DNA from: Nocardia inohanensis NBRC 100128
Lineage (GTDB): Bacteria > Actinomycetota > Actinomycetes > Mycobacteriales > Mycobacteriaceae
NCBI RefSeq assembly: GCF_001612945.1
Contig: NZ_BDBK01000007.1
Span: 124,001 to 188,000 of the forward strand
Reading direction: 5' to 3'
Length of the DNA: 64,000 nt
The translations under genes were made by a program, and so were the position numbers. Below the pieces are notes generated by a model that saw only the letters and a program-made list of their open reading frames with translations, ran no database searches and was not told the DNA's origin. Positions 26,532 through 36,431 of this stretch are shown here, one piece after another. Positions within the stretch are counted from its first letter, which is position 1. Each line of letters starts with the position of its first letter.

Positions 26532-27227
26532 TCAGGGCACCAGCGGCCCGGCGAGTACGCGCTCGCCTGCCGCGCGGTCGCCCTCCCAGGAGAGGGTCGG
26601 GTCGGTGGCGGGCTTGCGGCCCCAGAGGGCGAGCAGTACATCCGAGGCGGTGCCGGCGATCTCGGCGACCGGTTCGCCCGGGCCGTAGGTCCAGCCCGGG
26701 CCGGTGTCGGTGGCGCGGACCCGCAGCGCCACCTCGGGTTCGACGGCCAGGCCGCGCTGAACCATGCGCGGGGCGAAGAGTTCGAAGACCTCGGTGATGC
26801 CGTCGGCGGCCAGATCCACGTCGAACGGGTAGGGATAGCCGAGCGCGTTCTGTGCGTCCCACAGGTGCATGAGGGTCTCCTGGGCGCGGCGGCGACGCCA
26901 GAATCCGACGTTGCGCGGCATCGACCGGGTGAAGGTCCAGGCCGGGGTCTCGGGATCGGCCGACAGCGAGGTCACGATGGCGTCGGCCGTCGCGTCGAAC
27001 CAGGCGCGCAGCTCGACCGGATCCTTGGGCGCGGGATCGCCCTGGTAATCGCCGCGATCCTCGGCGACCGCCGTCACCACCCACAGATTGCCCTGGCCGA
27101 CATGGTCGACCAGGTCGTAGAAGGTCCAGTCGCCACAGGAGACCACCGGCGCGGCCAGCGCGACGCCGGGGGTGATGAGTTCGCCGAAAGCGGTCAGCTT
27201 GTCGCGGAGTACGGCCAGGAAATCCAT
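26532..27227 (-). CDS. maleylpyruvate-isomerase-fold (mycothiol-dependent DinB-like) protein
   Basis: A 231-residue protein with the N-terminal helical-bundle domain of the mycothiol-dependent maleylpyruvate isomerase family (CGDWTFYDLVDHVGQGN, TWTFTRSMPRNVGFWRRRRAQETLMHLWDAQ, the latter with the conserved R-x-x-ETLMHLWD block) and the small C-terminal domain ending in SDVLLALWGR. Members are metal-binding and often of unknown substrate. It is in a two-gene minus-strand unit with the glycosyltransferase gene, 17 bases downstream of it. Nothing ties it to sterol metabolism beyond location. Confidence 0.75.
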   Translation of the reverse strand: MDFLAVLRDKLTAFGELITPGVALAAPVVSCGDWTFYDLVDHVGQGNLWVVTAVAEDRGDYQGDPAPKDPVELRAWFDATADAIVTSLSADPETPAWTFTRSMPRNVGFWRRRRAQETLMHLWDAQNALGYPYPFDVDLAADGITEVFELFAPRMVQRGLAVEPEVALRVRATDTGPGWTYGPGEPVAEIAGTASDVLLALWGRKPATDPTLSWEGDRAAGERVLAGPLVP

Positions 27228-27244
27228 GGGGTCACGGTAACCGC

Positions 27245-28438
27245 TCAGGAGTCGATCTCGCGTGCGGACAGCGCGCGATCATGGACCGGGTCGGGGTGAT
27301 CGGGGGCGGGTTCGAGCTCACGCAGCAGGCGATCACCGAGGGCGCTGCGGCGGATGTCGTGGCCGAGGACGGCGGCGGCGCGGTAATGGACGCGATTGCG
27401 CAGTACCCGGCGCACGGCGCGGGCGATGCGTTCTGGGGATGCGGTGCGGGGCAGCGCGATTCCGGCCTTGCGCGCGTGCACGCGGGCGGCATTGTCGGCG
27501 TGATCGCGGCCGTGCGGGAGGATGACCACCGGCAGGTCGTTGGCGAACGCCTTCATCAGGGTGCCGTGACCGCCGTGGGTGATCACCAGGCTGGCGTGGC
27601 GCATGACGCGCTGATGCGCGGCGGCCGGAAGGATGGCGACGTTCGGGGCACCGCGCAGTGCGGCCGGCTCGACGGCGGGACCGGTGGTCACCACGCCCCG
27701 CACGGGTAGCAGGGCGAGGGCGTCGACAATGCGTTGCAGACAGTCGGTTTGGCGTTGGCCGGTGGTGGAGAGCGAAACCAGGATCAGCGGTTCGCCGCCG
27801 TCCGGGACCGCCCACTCGGCCTCCCGGGTCCAGTGCGGATCGTCCAGGACCGGACCCACCCAGCGCACGCCGTCCGGTTGCTCGCCCAGGAAATCGAAAG
27901 CGGCGCTGGACAATACGAGCTGCCGATGGGCCAGGCCGACCTGATCCCGATAGTGCGCGAGCCGTTCCAGGCCGAATCCGGCGCGCAGCGCATTGAGCTG
28001 CGGCAACAACTCCTGATCCCAGCGACGCTGCACCACGCCGCCGACCACCCGATCACGCAGGCGGCCGACCGGCCCCGACGCCTGCCCGAAGCCGGTGCCC
28101 GGCGGCGGCGCGCCCTCCAGCGGCAGCGGGTAGATGCCGGGGATCAGCACCACGAACGGCACCCCGCACGCCTGCGCGGCGACCATGGCTCCGAAGGCGA
28201 AGTACGAGGTCAACACCAAATCCGGCCGGTCGGAATCGATTTCGTCGGCGGTATCGCGGGCGAATCCCACCCCGGCCCGCGACCGCAGCCGGGCCCCCGT
28301 CGCCGCCACCTCGGCGGTCAAGGATTCCTCGGCGAGCACCGTCACCCGGTGGCCGCGTTCCACGAGCCGGCGCACCACGCCGAGCTCCGCCGGCACGGTT
28401 CCGCCGCTTCCGGTGAGGGCGACCAGGTAGCTGTTCAT
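27245..28438 (-). CDS. UDP-sugar glycosyltransferase, GT1 (MGT-like)
   Basis: A 397-residue GT-B fold glycosyltransferase resembling macrolide and antibiotic glycosyltransferases. The N-terminal Rossmann part (LVALTGSGGTVPAELGVVRRLVERGHRVTVLAEES) binds the acceptor. The C-terminal donor-binding motif is VAILPAAAHQRVMRHASLVITHGGHGTLMKAFANDLPVVILPHGRDHADNAARV, with the expected HGG and the closing D/Q-type residues. The sugar and the acceptor are unknown. The ATG at 28438 has AGGAGG seven bases upstream. Confidence 0.85.
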   Translation of the reverse strand: MNSYLVALTGSGGTVPAELGVVRRLVERGHRVTVLAEESLTAEVAATGARLRSRAGVGFARDTADEIDSDRPDLVLTSYFAFGAMVAAQACGVPFVVLIPGIYPLPLEGAPPPGTGFGQASGPVGRLRDRVVGGVVQRRWDQELLPQLNALRAGFGLERLAHYRDQVGLAHRQLVLSSAAFDFLGEQPDGVRWVGPVLDDPHWTREAEWAVPDGGEPLILVSLSTTGQRQTDCLQRIVDALALLPVRGVVTTGPAVEPAALRGAPNVAILPAAAHQRVMRHASLVITHGGHGTLMKAFANDLPVVILPHGRDHADNAARVHARKAGIALPRTASPERIARAVRRVLRNRVHYRAAAVLGHDIRRSALGDRLLRELEPAPDHPDPVHDRALSAREIDS

Positions 28439-28615
28439 CGGGCACCTCCTGTCCGCCACTCTGTCACGACCGGCCCACCGCCGACTTCCCGATCACCAAA
28501 TGAGGTGTCAGGAGGCGCCGGCCATGCCCCACCGATGAGTTTTCCGCGGCCGCCACGTCCCCACCTACGACACCTAAAGACACGCGATGGTTCGCGGATG
28601 GAAGGACGAGGCGCG

Positions 28616-29029
28616 ATGGCCAGCAAAATGATCTTCATCAATCTCCCGGTCTCCGACCTGGAGCGCTCCAAGACCTTCTACGAATCGCTGGGCTGGCAGG
28701 TCAACCAGGACTTCACCGACTGCAATGCCGCCTGCATCGTGGTCGACGACAATATCTGCCTCATGCTGCTGACCAAGGATTTCTTCACTACCTTCGGCTC
28801 CCGTCCGATCGGCGATACGGTCGGCGCCGTGAACAGCCTCTACGCGATCGCGCTGGGCAGCGCGAACGAGGTGGACGAACTCGCCGACGCCGCCATCCGC
28901 GCCGGGGGCTCGGAAGAGGTGAACGCGGAGAAGCGAATCCAGGAGGAACAGGTCGGCATGCACGGCCGCACCTTCCTCGATCCGGACGGCCACCAGTGGG
29001 AGCCGTTCTACATGGCCTATCCCGCCTGA
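28616..29029 (+). CDS. VOC-family protein (glyoxalase/bleomycin-resistance fold)
   Basis: A 137-residue protein with the two beta-alpha-beta-beta-beta modules of the VOC superfamily: KMIFINLPVSDLERSKTFYESLGW and, at the end, GMHGRTFLDPDGHQWEPFYMAYP. The conserved metal-ligand Glu/His set is only partly evident. The family includes lactoylglutathione lyases and resistance proteins; here the role is not predictable. It lies convergent with the SigG-like sigma factor; VOC-type genes are often near such sigma factors, which may be coincidental. A 15-bp hairpin follows. Confidence 0.8.
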   Translation: MASKMIFINLPVSDLERSKTFYESLGWQVNQDFTDCNAACIVVDDNICLMLLTKDFFTTFGSRPIGDTVGAVNSLYAIALGSANEVDELADAAIRAGGSEEVNAEKRIQEEQVGMHGRTFLDPDGHQWEPFYMAYPA

Positions 29030-29061
29030 GCTCACCATCGCCACCCCGAGGTCCGGAAATT

Positions 29062-29098
29062 CGAACGGCCCGCGGGGTTTTCACCCGCGGGCCGTTCG
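29062..29098. terminator. bidirectional hairpin between the VOC and sigma-factor genes
   Basis: Perfect arms of about 15 bases (CGAACGGCCCGCGGG and its complement) around a 7-base loop, lying between convergent stop codons. Confidence 0.7.
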
Positions 29099-29158
29099 CA
29101 TGCATCGTCGCGCTGCGCCGGTACCACCCCGGCGCATCCACCTGCGCGGCGACCTGGT

Positions 29159-30154
29159 CTAGTCCCGCAGCTCCGGCGCGAGGCCGAAGAGCGGGAACAG
29201 CTTTTCGGTGTCGAGGAAGAAGTTGAGACCGGAGATCCGGTCGCCGTCCAGCTCGAGCACGGTGACGGACCACGGCACGTACACGCCCGGCTCGTTCGCG
29301 CTGGGCTTGTAGTGGCCGAAGGCCGGCATCCCGTTGGCACCGAGGGGAACCATACGCGAATCCTTGCAGGCCGAACCCGTACCCAGCATGAACTCGGCGA
29401 CATTCTCGGGGCCGGAGATCCAGAGCGCGAACGGCGGCATGGACAGCGCCACATCGGCTTTCAGCAGCTGGGTGAGGGTGCCCATGTCATAGGCCTCGAA
29501 GGCTTTGACGAAGTCGTCGACGAGTTTGCGCTGCTGCTCGTTGGTTTCGTCGAAGGTGTCCGAAACCGTGGACACCTCCTGGACTTTCGACATGGTGGCG
29601 CGGGCGCGCTGCAACGCGCTGTTCACCGACGCCGGGGAGACGCTGAGCATCTCCGCGGTCTCGCTGGCCGAGAAGCGCAGTACTTCGCGCATGATCAGGA
29701 TGGCGCGCTGGCTGGCGGGCAGATGCTGCACGGCGGCGACGAAGGCCAGCCGCAGCGTGTCCTTGGCGCTGGCGGCCTCGGCCGGGTCGGCGCCGAAGGC
29801 CAGGGCGTTCGGAATCGGCTCCACCCAAACGTAATCCGGCTCGGGGGCGGGCAGCGTCGAATCCGGTGTGGAGGGACCGCCCAGGTCCATGGGTCTGGCT
29901 CTGCGCTGCGGACCGTCCAGCATGTCCAGGCAGACATTGGTGGCGATCTTGTACAGCCAGGACCGGAGGCTGGACCGGCCCTCGAAGGCGTCGTAGGACT
30001 TCCAGGCGCGGGTGAAGGTCTCCTGCACCGCGTCCTCGGCCTCGAAGGAGGAGCCGAGCATGCGGTAGGCGTAAGCGCACAGCTCGCGCCGGTGTCCCTC
30101 GAAGGACCGCAGTACCTCGTCGGTGATGGCGGTGGAGCCTGCCTTTTCGCTCAT
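29159..30154 (-). CDS. ECF sigma factor, SigG-like, with C-terminal SnoaL-type domain
   Basis: A 331-residue ECF sigma factor. Region 2 (AYRMLGSSFEAEDAVQETFTRAW, RSSLRSWLYKIATNVCLDMLDG) and region 4 (LPASQRAILIMREVLRFSASETAEMLSVSPASVNSALQRARATM) recognise promoters. After a linker, a C-terminal NTF2/SnoaL-like domain of about 125 residues (FVKAFEAYDMGTLTQLLKADVALSMPPFALWISG) is fused. This domain order is that of SigG and SigJ-type factors in mycobacteria, where the extra domain can replace an anti-sigma factor. No anti-sigma gene is adjacent. The ATG at 30154 has GGAAGAG eight bases before it. Confidence 0.88.
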   Translation of the reverse strand: MSEKAGSTAITDEVLRSFEGHRRELCAYAYRMLGSSFEAEDAVQETFTRAWKSYDAFEGRSSLRSWLYKIATNVCLDMLDGPQRRARPMDLGGPSTPDSTLPAPEPDYVWVEPIPNALAFGADPAEAASAKDTLRLAFVAAVQHLPASQRAILIMREVLRFSASETAEMLSVSPASVNSALQRARATMSKVQEVSTVSDTFDETNEQQRKLVDDFVKAFEAYDMGTLTQLLKADVALSMPPFALWISGPENVAEFMLGTGSACKDSRMVPLGANGMPAFGHYKPSANEPGVYVPWSVTVLELDGDRISGLNFFLDTEKLFPLFGLAPELRD

Positions 30155-30204
30155 GCCGAACACTCTTCCACACCCCACCGACAAGAATCAGCACTCCGAA
30201 AAGC

Positions 30205-30240
30205 CTTGTGCCCGCCTGTTTCGCAACAGGCGGGCACAAG
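30205..30240 (-). terminator. terminator after fadD19
   Basis: On the minus strand, 16-base arms (CTTGTGCCCGCCTGTT with its complement) and a TCGC/GCGA loop are followed by GGCTTTTCGG, 57 bases past the fadD19 stop. Confidence 0.8.
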
Positions 30241-30297
30241 ATTCACACGAGCCCCCTGCGTTCGCGCGTACCTACCCGCGCGAGCGCCCGGAGGGGT

Positions 30298-31944
<1,647 letters not shown>

Positions 31945-31954
31945 AGGATCAAAA

Positions 31955-31968
31955 TAGAACGTGTTCTT
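31955..31968. promoter_or_regulatory. KstR operator of fadD19
   Basis: TAGAACGTGTTCTT, one mismatch from TnnAACnnGTTnTA, immediately upstream of the GTG start. Such closeness suggests a leaderless or very short-leadered message blocked by KstR. Confidence 0.85.
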
Positions 31969-32136
31969 GTGTGTGACAAGCCACAAATTTTTCTTGGTCG
32001 ATCGACCGGATGTGTCCCCCGCCACAGATTACGGCGACTTACGCCGAATTGGAATAGCCGGGAAAGACCGCGCCCCACCGAACGGGACCCGCCCTTCCCG
32101 GCCATGCCGCCCGTGGCGTATCGCGCGGGCGGAATC

Positions 32137-32150
32137 TAGAACAAGTTCTA
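32137..32150. promoter_or_regulatory. perfect KstR palindrome overlapping a stop codon
   Basis: TAGAACAAGTTCTA is a full match to the KstR pattern and its last three bases form the stop codon of the LLM oxidoreductase gene. It lies 193 bases upstream of fadD19 on the same strand, so it is a second site for that promoter. The rest of the fadD19 leader (31969-32136) has no gene. Confidence 0.85.
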
Positions 32151-33185
32151 CGACTCGATCAGCGGCCGGAGGCGCTCGAACTGGGCCACGTCCCGGACCC
32201 CGACCAGCAACATGGTCACACCGGCCTGCTCCCAGACCTTCAGCTGCTCACGCACGTGCGCCTCGTCGCCGATGATCGTCGTATCCAGGATCAGCTCATC
32301 CGGAACCGCGGCCGCCGCGGCGTCCTTCTGGCCGCTGCGGAACTTCCGGGTGATCTCGTCGACCGCGTCGCCGTAGCCCATTCGCCGGTAGACCTGGGCA
32401 TGGAAATTCAATTCCTCCGCACCCATGCCGCCGATGTAGAGAGCCATGAACGGGCGCAGCCGATCCAATTCGGCCTTCGTGTCGTCGGTGAGGATCACCT
32501 GCGCGGTGGCCGCGATCTCGAAGTCCTCGCGCGAGCGCCGCGCGCCCGGCTTCGCGAAGCCCTCGTCGAGCCACTCGTTGTACATGTCCGCCAGCCGCGG
32601 GGTGTAGTAGATCGCCAGCCAGCCGTCGGCGATCTCGGCGGTCAGCGCGACATTCTTCGGACCCTCCGCACCGAGCCAGATCGGCAGGTCGGAGCGGAGC
32701 GGATGGGTGATGGACTTGAGCGGCTTGCCCAGACCGGTCGCCCCGGAACCGTTGTAGGGCAATGGGAAATGCGGGCCGTCGCTGGTCACCTTGCCCTCGC
32801 GCGCCAGCACCTGCCGCACGATCGAGACGTATTCGCGAGTACGGGCCAGGGGCTTGGCGAACGGCTGGCCGTACCAGCCCTCCACCACCTGCGGACCGGA
32901 GACGCCGAGCCCGAGAATGTGCCGCCCGCCACTGAGATGGTCGATGGTCAGCGCGGCCATCGCGGTCGCGGTCGGGGTGCGCGCGGACAGCTGCACGACC
33001 GAAGTCCCGAGCCGCACCCGCGAGGTGTCGGATCCGTACCAAGCCAGCGGAGTGAAGGCGTCCGAACCCCACGATTCGGCGGTGAACACGGCGTCGAAGC
33101 CGACTTCCTCGGCGGCCAGCACCAGTTCGCGCGTATTGGCGGGCGGCTGCGCGCCCCAATATCCGAGTTGCAACCCAAAGCGCAT
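32148..33185 (-). CDS. LLM-class (F420-dependent type) oxidoreductase, Rv3520c-like
   Basis: A 345-residue luciferase-like TIM barrel. Typical stretches are [65 protein letters not shown]-type ([25 protein letters not shown]) and [23 protein letters not shown]. The family uses FMN or deazaflavin F420; F420 is common in this group in Nocardia and Mycobacterium. M. tuberculosis Rv3520c (347 residues) lies in the same cluster order, and its step in sterol catabolism is not settled. ATG at 33185 follows GGAAGGG. Confidence 0.87.
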   Translation of the reverse strand: [345 protein letters not shown]

Positions 33186-33224
33186 GTTCGGTTCCCTTCC
33201 GACTTGGGCTCTTGCACCCATCTT

Positions 33225-33238
33225 TAGAACCTGTTCTA
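33225..33238. promoter_or_regulatory. KstR operator between the LLM gene and the ltp operon
   Basis: TAGAACCTGTTCTA is a perfect match to the KstR pattern. It lies 9 bases upstream of the OB-fold gene and 39 bases upstream of the divergent LLM oxidoreductase gene, so one site serves both. Confidence 0.9.
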
Positions 33239-33247
33239 CTCGATCTC

Positions 33248-34213
33248 GTGACTCTGGGGAACACCGAAGTACTGTCCGCACCGCTGCGGATGCAATTCGA
33301 TTACACCCGCTCCACCGGTCCGACCATCGGCCGCTTCCTCACGGGGTTGCGCAATGGCAAGGTCATCGGTGTGCGGGGTTCCGACGGGCGCGTGATCGTG
33401 CCCCCGGCCGAATTCGATCCGAAGACAGCGGAACCACTCACCGATTTCGTCGACGTCTCGGACGTGGGCACGGTGCAGAGCTGGAGCTGGGTGGCCGAGC
33501 CGCTGCCGAACCAGCCCTTCGACCGTCCCTTCGCCTACGCGCTGATCAAGCTCGACGGCGCGGACACCGCGCTGCTGCACGCCGTGGACGTGGCCTCGCC
33601 GGCCGACATCTCGACCGGGCTGCGGGTCCGGGCGCGCTGGGCCGGTGAGCGCACCGGCGACATCCACGACATCGTCGCCTTCGAGCCGGGCGAAACCTCC
33701 ACCGCGCCCGCGCCTTCCGAGGACGAGGGCGAGCAGGTGACCGGCATCATCACGCCGGTCGATCTGTCGTTCAAGCACACCGCGGCCCCGCAGGAGGGCG
33801 AATTCCTCAAGGCCATCATGGAGGGCCGCCTGCTGGGCGCGCGCGCCAAGATGGACGGCAAGGTGTACTTCCCGCCGCGCGGCGCCGACCCGCGCACCGG
33901 CGAGCCGACCGACGACTACGTCGAGGTGTCCGACAAGGGCATCGTGACCACCTTCTGCATCGTGAACGTGCCGTTCATGGGTCAGCGCCTCAAGCCGCCC
34001 TACGTGGCCGCCTATGTCCTGCTGGACGGCACCGACATCCCGTTCCTGCACCTGGTGCTGGGCGTGGACGCGAGCGAGGTCCGGATGGGCATGCGCGTCG
34101 AAGCGGTCTGGAAGCCGCGCGAGGAGTGGGGCCTGTCGATGGCCAATATCGACCACTTCAAGCCCACCGGCGAACCCGACGCCGACTACGACTCGTTCGC
34201 GCACCACCTGTAG
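33248..34213 (+). CDS. OB-fold protein partner of steroid aldolases (Rv3521-like)
   Basis: A 321-residue protein made of two related halves, each with an OB-fold/DUF35-like pattern (VPPAEFDPKTAEPLTDFVDVSDVGTVQSWSWV and FPPRGADPRTGEPTDDYVEVSDKGIVTTFCIV). Rv3521 occupies the same place in M. tuberculosis. DUF35-type proteins bind Ltp thiolase-like enzymes to form acyl-CoA retro-aldolases. No zinc cysteines are visible, unlike typical DUF35 N-termini. The GTG at 33248 was chosen because it begins at the conserved sequence after the KstR operator. Translation of ltp4 begins 17 bases later. Confidence 0.8.
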   Translation: MTLGNTEVLSAPLRMQFDYTRSTGPTIGRFLTGLRNGKVIGVRGSDGRVIVPPAEFDPKTAEPLTDFVDVSDVGTVQSWSWVAEPLPNQPFDRPFAYALIKLDGADTALLHAVDVASPADISTGLRVRARWAGERTGDIHDIVAFEPGETSTAPAPSEDEGEQVTGIITPVDLSFKHTAAPQEGEFLKAIMEGRLLGARAKMDGKVYFPPRGADPRTGEPTDDYVEVSDKGIVTTFCIVNVPFMGQRLKPPYVAAYVLLDGTDIPFLHLVLGVDASEVRMGMRVEAVWKPREEWGLSMANIDHFKPTGEPDADYDSFAHHL

Positions 34214-34230
34214 AGAGGCGCTGGATTACC

Positions 34231-35268
34231 TTGAGTAACAACGCAACCGACATCGCGGTGGTGGGGTTCGCCCACGCACCGCACGTGCCGGAGACCTTCG
34301 GCACCACCAACGGCGTCGAGATGCTCGCGCCCTGCTTCACCGAGCTGTACGCGAACCTCGGCATCACCAAGTCCGACATCGGCTTCTGGTGCTCGGGCTC
34401 CTCGGATTACCTTGCCGGACGCGCCTTCTCGTTCATCTCGGCGATCGACTCGATCGGCGCGGTGCCGCCGATCAACGAATCGCACGTGGAGATGGACGCG
34501 GCCTGGGCCCTGTACGAGGCGTGGGTGAAACTGCGCTCCGGACAGGCCGAGACCGCGCTGGTGTACGGCTTCGGCAAGGCCTCGGCCGGCACCCTGCGCC
34601 AGGTGCTGACCTTGCAGACCGATCCGTACCTGGTCGCGCCGCTGGGCCCGGACGCGGTGTCGATGGCCGGACTTCAGGCCCGGGCGGGCCTGGACGCCGG
34701 TAAGTGGACCGAGGCGGATATGGCAGCGGTGGCCGCGCGGAGCACCGGTGTGGATGTCGAAAAGCTTTTGGGCGCGGAGTATGTCGCCGAGCCGTTCCGG
34801 GCGCACGATATCGCCCCCATCACCGATGGCGCGGCCGCGATCGTACTGGCCGTGGGCGACCGCGCCCGCGAGCTGACCGAGCGCCCGGCCTGGCTGACCG
34901 GTATGGCGCATTACATCGACACCCCCATCCTGGGCGCTCGCGACCTGACCGTCTCGGACTCCACCTCACGCGCCGCCAAGGCCGTATTGAACGGTGCCGC
35001 GGCCGATTTCGACGTCGCCGAGCTGCACGCGCAGTACAGCCACGAGGAGTTGATCCTCAAGGAGGCCATCGGGCTGAACGGGAACACCCGGATCAATCCG
35101 TCGGGTGGTCCGCTGTCGGGCAATCCGATGTTCGCCGCCGGTCTGGAGCGCATCGGCTTCGCCGCCCGTGAAATCTTCAATGGCTCCGCGAATCGCGCAC
35201 TGGCCCATGCCAGTTCCGGTCCGGCGTTGCAGCAGAACCTGGTCGCCACCCTGGAGGCACGCTCATGA
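34231..35268 (+). CDS. ltp4: thiolase-like steroid aldolase Ltp4
   Basis: A 345-residue non-decarboxylating thiolase-like protein (SCP-x family) with DIAVVGFAHAPHVPETFG, the PPINESHVEMDAAWALYEAW region, and NPSGGPLSGNPMFAAGLERIG. It is homologous to Rv3522. In Rhodococcus, Ltp3 and Ltp4 are needed for removal of C24-branched sterol side chains. The start is TTG at 34231, which matches the homologue's start; longer frames have no homology. Its last four bases overlap ltp3, so the two are translated together. Confidence 0.85.
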   Translation: MSNNATDIAVVGFAHAPHVPETFGTTNGVEMLAPCFTELYANLGITKSDIGFWCSGSSDYLAGRAFSFISAIDSIGAVPPINESHVEMDAAWALYEAWVKLRSGQAETALVYGFGKASAGTLRQVLTLQTDPYLVAPLGPDAVSMAGLQARAGLDAGKWTEADMAAVAARSTGVDVEKLLGAEYVAEPFRAHDIAPITDGAAAIVLAVGDRARELTERPAWLTGMAHYIDTPILGARDLTVSDSTSRAAKAVLNGAAADFDVAELHAQYSHEELILKEAIGLNGNTRINPSGGPLSGNPMFAAGLERIGFAAREIFNGSANRALAHASSGPALQQNLVATLEARS

Positions 35269-36431
35269 GTTTCCCCGCCGCGGTGCTCGGCACCGGACAG
35301 ACCCACCACGTGACCAAGCGGTCGGACGTGTCCATGGCGGGCATGTGCCGCGAGGCCATCGATCGCGCGCTCGCCGATTCCGGCCTGACCATGGCCGATA
35401 TCGACGCCGTGGTGATCGGTAAGGCCCCCGACTTCTTCGAGGGCTCCATGATGCCGGAGCTGTTCCTCGCGGATGCGCTGGGCGCCACCGGGAAACCGCT
35501 GCTGCGCGTGCACACCGCCGGATCGGTGGGCGGCTCCACCGCCGTCGTGGCCGCCAATCAGGTGCAGGCCGGCGTGCACGGCAAGGTGCTCGCCATCGCC
35601 TGGGAGAAGCAGTCCGAGTCCAACGCCATGTGGGCGCTGTCGAATCCGGTGCCCTTCACCATGCCGGTCGGTGCGGGCGCGGGCGGCTACTTCGCCCCGC
35701 ACGTGCGCGCCTACATCCGCCGGGCCAATGCCCCGCTGCACATCGGGGCCATGGTCGCGGTGAAGGATCGCAAGAACGGCGCGCGCAATCCCTTCGCGCA
35801 CCTGCAACAGCCGGACATCACCATGGAATCGGTGATGGCGTCCCAAATGCTCTGGGACCCCATTCGTTTCGACGAGACCTGCCCGTCCTCGGACGGCGCC
35901 TGCGCCATCGTGATCGGCGACGAAGCCTCGGCGAAAGCCGCCACGGCACAGGGCAAGAAGGTCGCTTGGGTGCACGGCACCGCCATGCGCACCGAGCCGC
36001 TGGCCTACGCGGGCCGCGATCAGGTGAATCCGAAGGCCGGTCAGGCCGCCGCCGCCGCGCTGTGGCAGCAGGCCGGGATCACCAACCCCCTGGAAGAGAT
36101 CGACGCGGCCGAGATCTACGTCCCGTTCTCCTGGTTCGAGCCGATGTGGCTGGAGAACCTGGGCTTCATGCCCGAGGGCGAGGGCTGGAAGCTGACCGAT
36201 GCGGGCGAAACCGCCATCGGCGGAAAGCTTCCGGTGAATCCCTCCGGTGGCGTGCTCTCCTCCAACCCGATCGGCGCGTCGGGCATGATCCGCTTCGCCG
36301 AGGCCGCCAAGCAGGTCATGGGCCGCGCGGGCGACTACCAGGTGGAGAACGCCAAGAAAGCCTTCGGGCACGCGTACGGCGGTGGCTCGCAGTACTTCTC
36401 GATGTGGGTCGTCGGAAGCGAGCAGCCGTGA
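35265..36431 (+). CDS. ltp3: thiolase-like steroid aldolase Ltp3
   Basis: A 388-residue thiolase-fold protein (SCP-x/Ltp group), close to Rv3523 (394 residues). Conserved blocks are VVIGKAPDFFEGSMMPELFLADALG, RVHTAGSVGGSTAVVAANQVQAG, YVPFSWFEPMWLENLGF, NPSGGVLSSNPIGASGMIRFAEAA and GHAYGGGSQYFSMWV with the C-terminal catalytic-type His. It should work with the OB-fold protein and Ltp4 to cut the C-C bond of branched side chains by retro-aldol cleavage. It overlaps ltp4 and the KSI-like gene by four bases each. Confidence 0.87.
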   Translation: MSFPAAVLGTGQTHHVTKRSDVSMAGMCREAIDRALADSGLTMADIDAVVIGKAPDFFEGSMMPELFLADALGATGKPLLRVHTAGSVGGSTAVVAANQVQAGVHGKVLAIAWEKQSESNAMWALSNPVPFTMPVGAGAGGYFAPHVRAYIRRANAPLHIGAMVAVKDRKNGARNPFAHLQQPDITMESVMASQMLWDPIRFDETCPSSDGACAIVIGDEASAKAATAQGKKVAWVHGTAMRTEPLAYAGRDQVNPKAGQAAAAALWQQAGITNPLEEIDAAEIYVPFSWFEPMWLENLGFMPEGEGWKLTDAGETAIGGKLPVNPSGGVLSSNPIGASGMIRFAEAAKQVMGRAGDYQVENAKKAFGHAYGGGSQYFSMWVVGSEQP

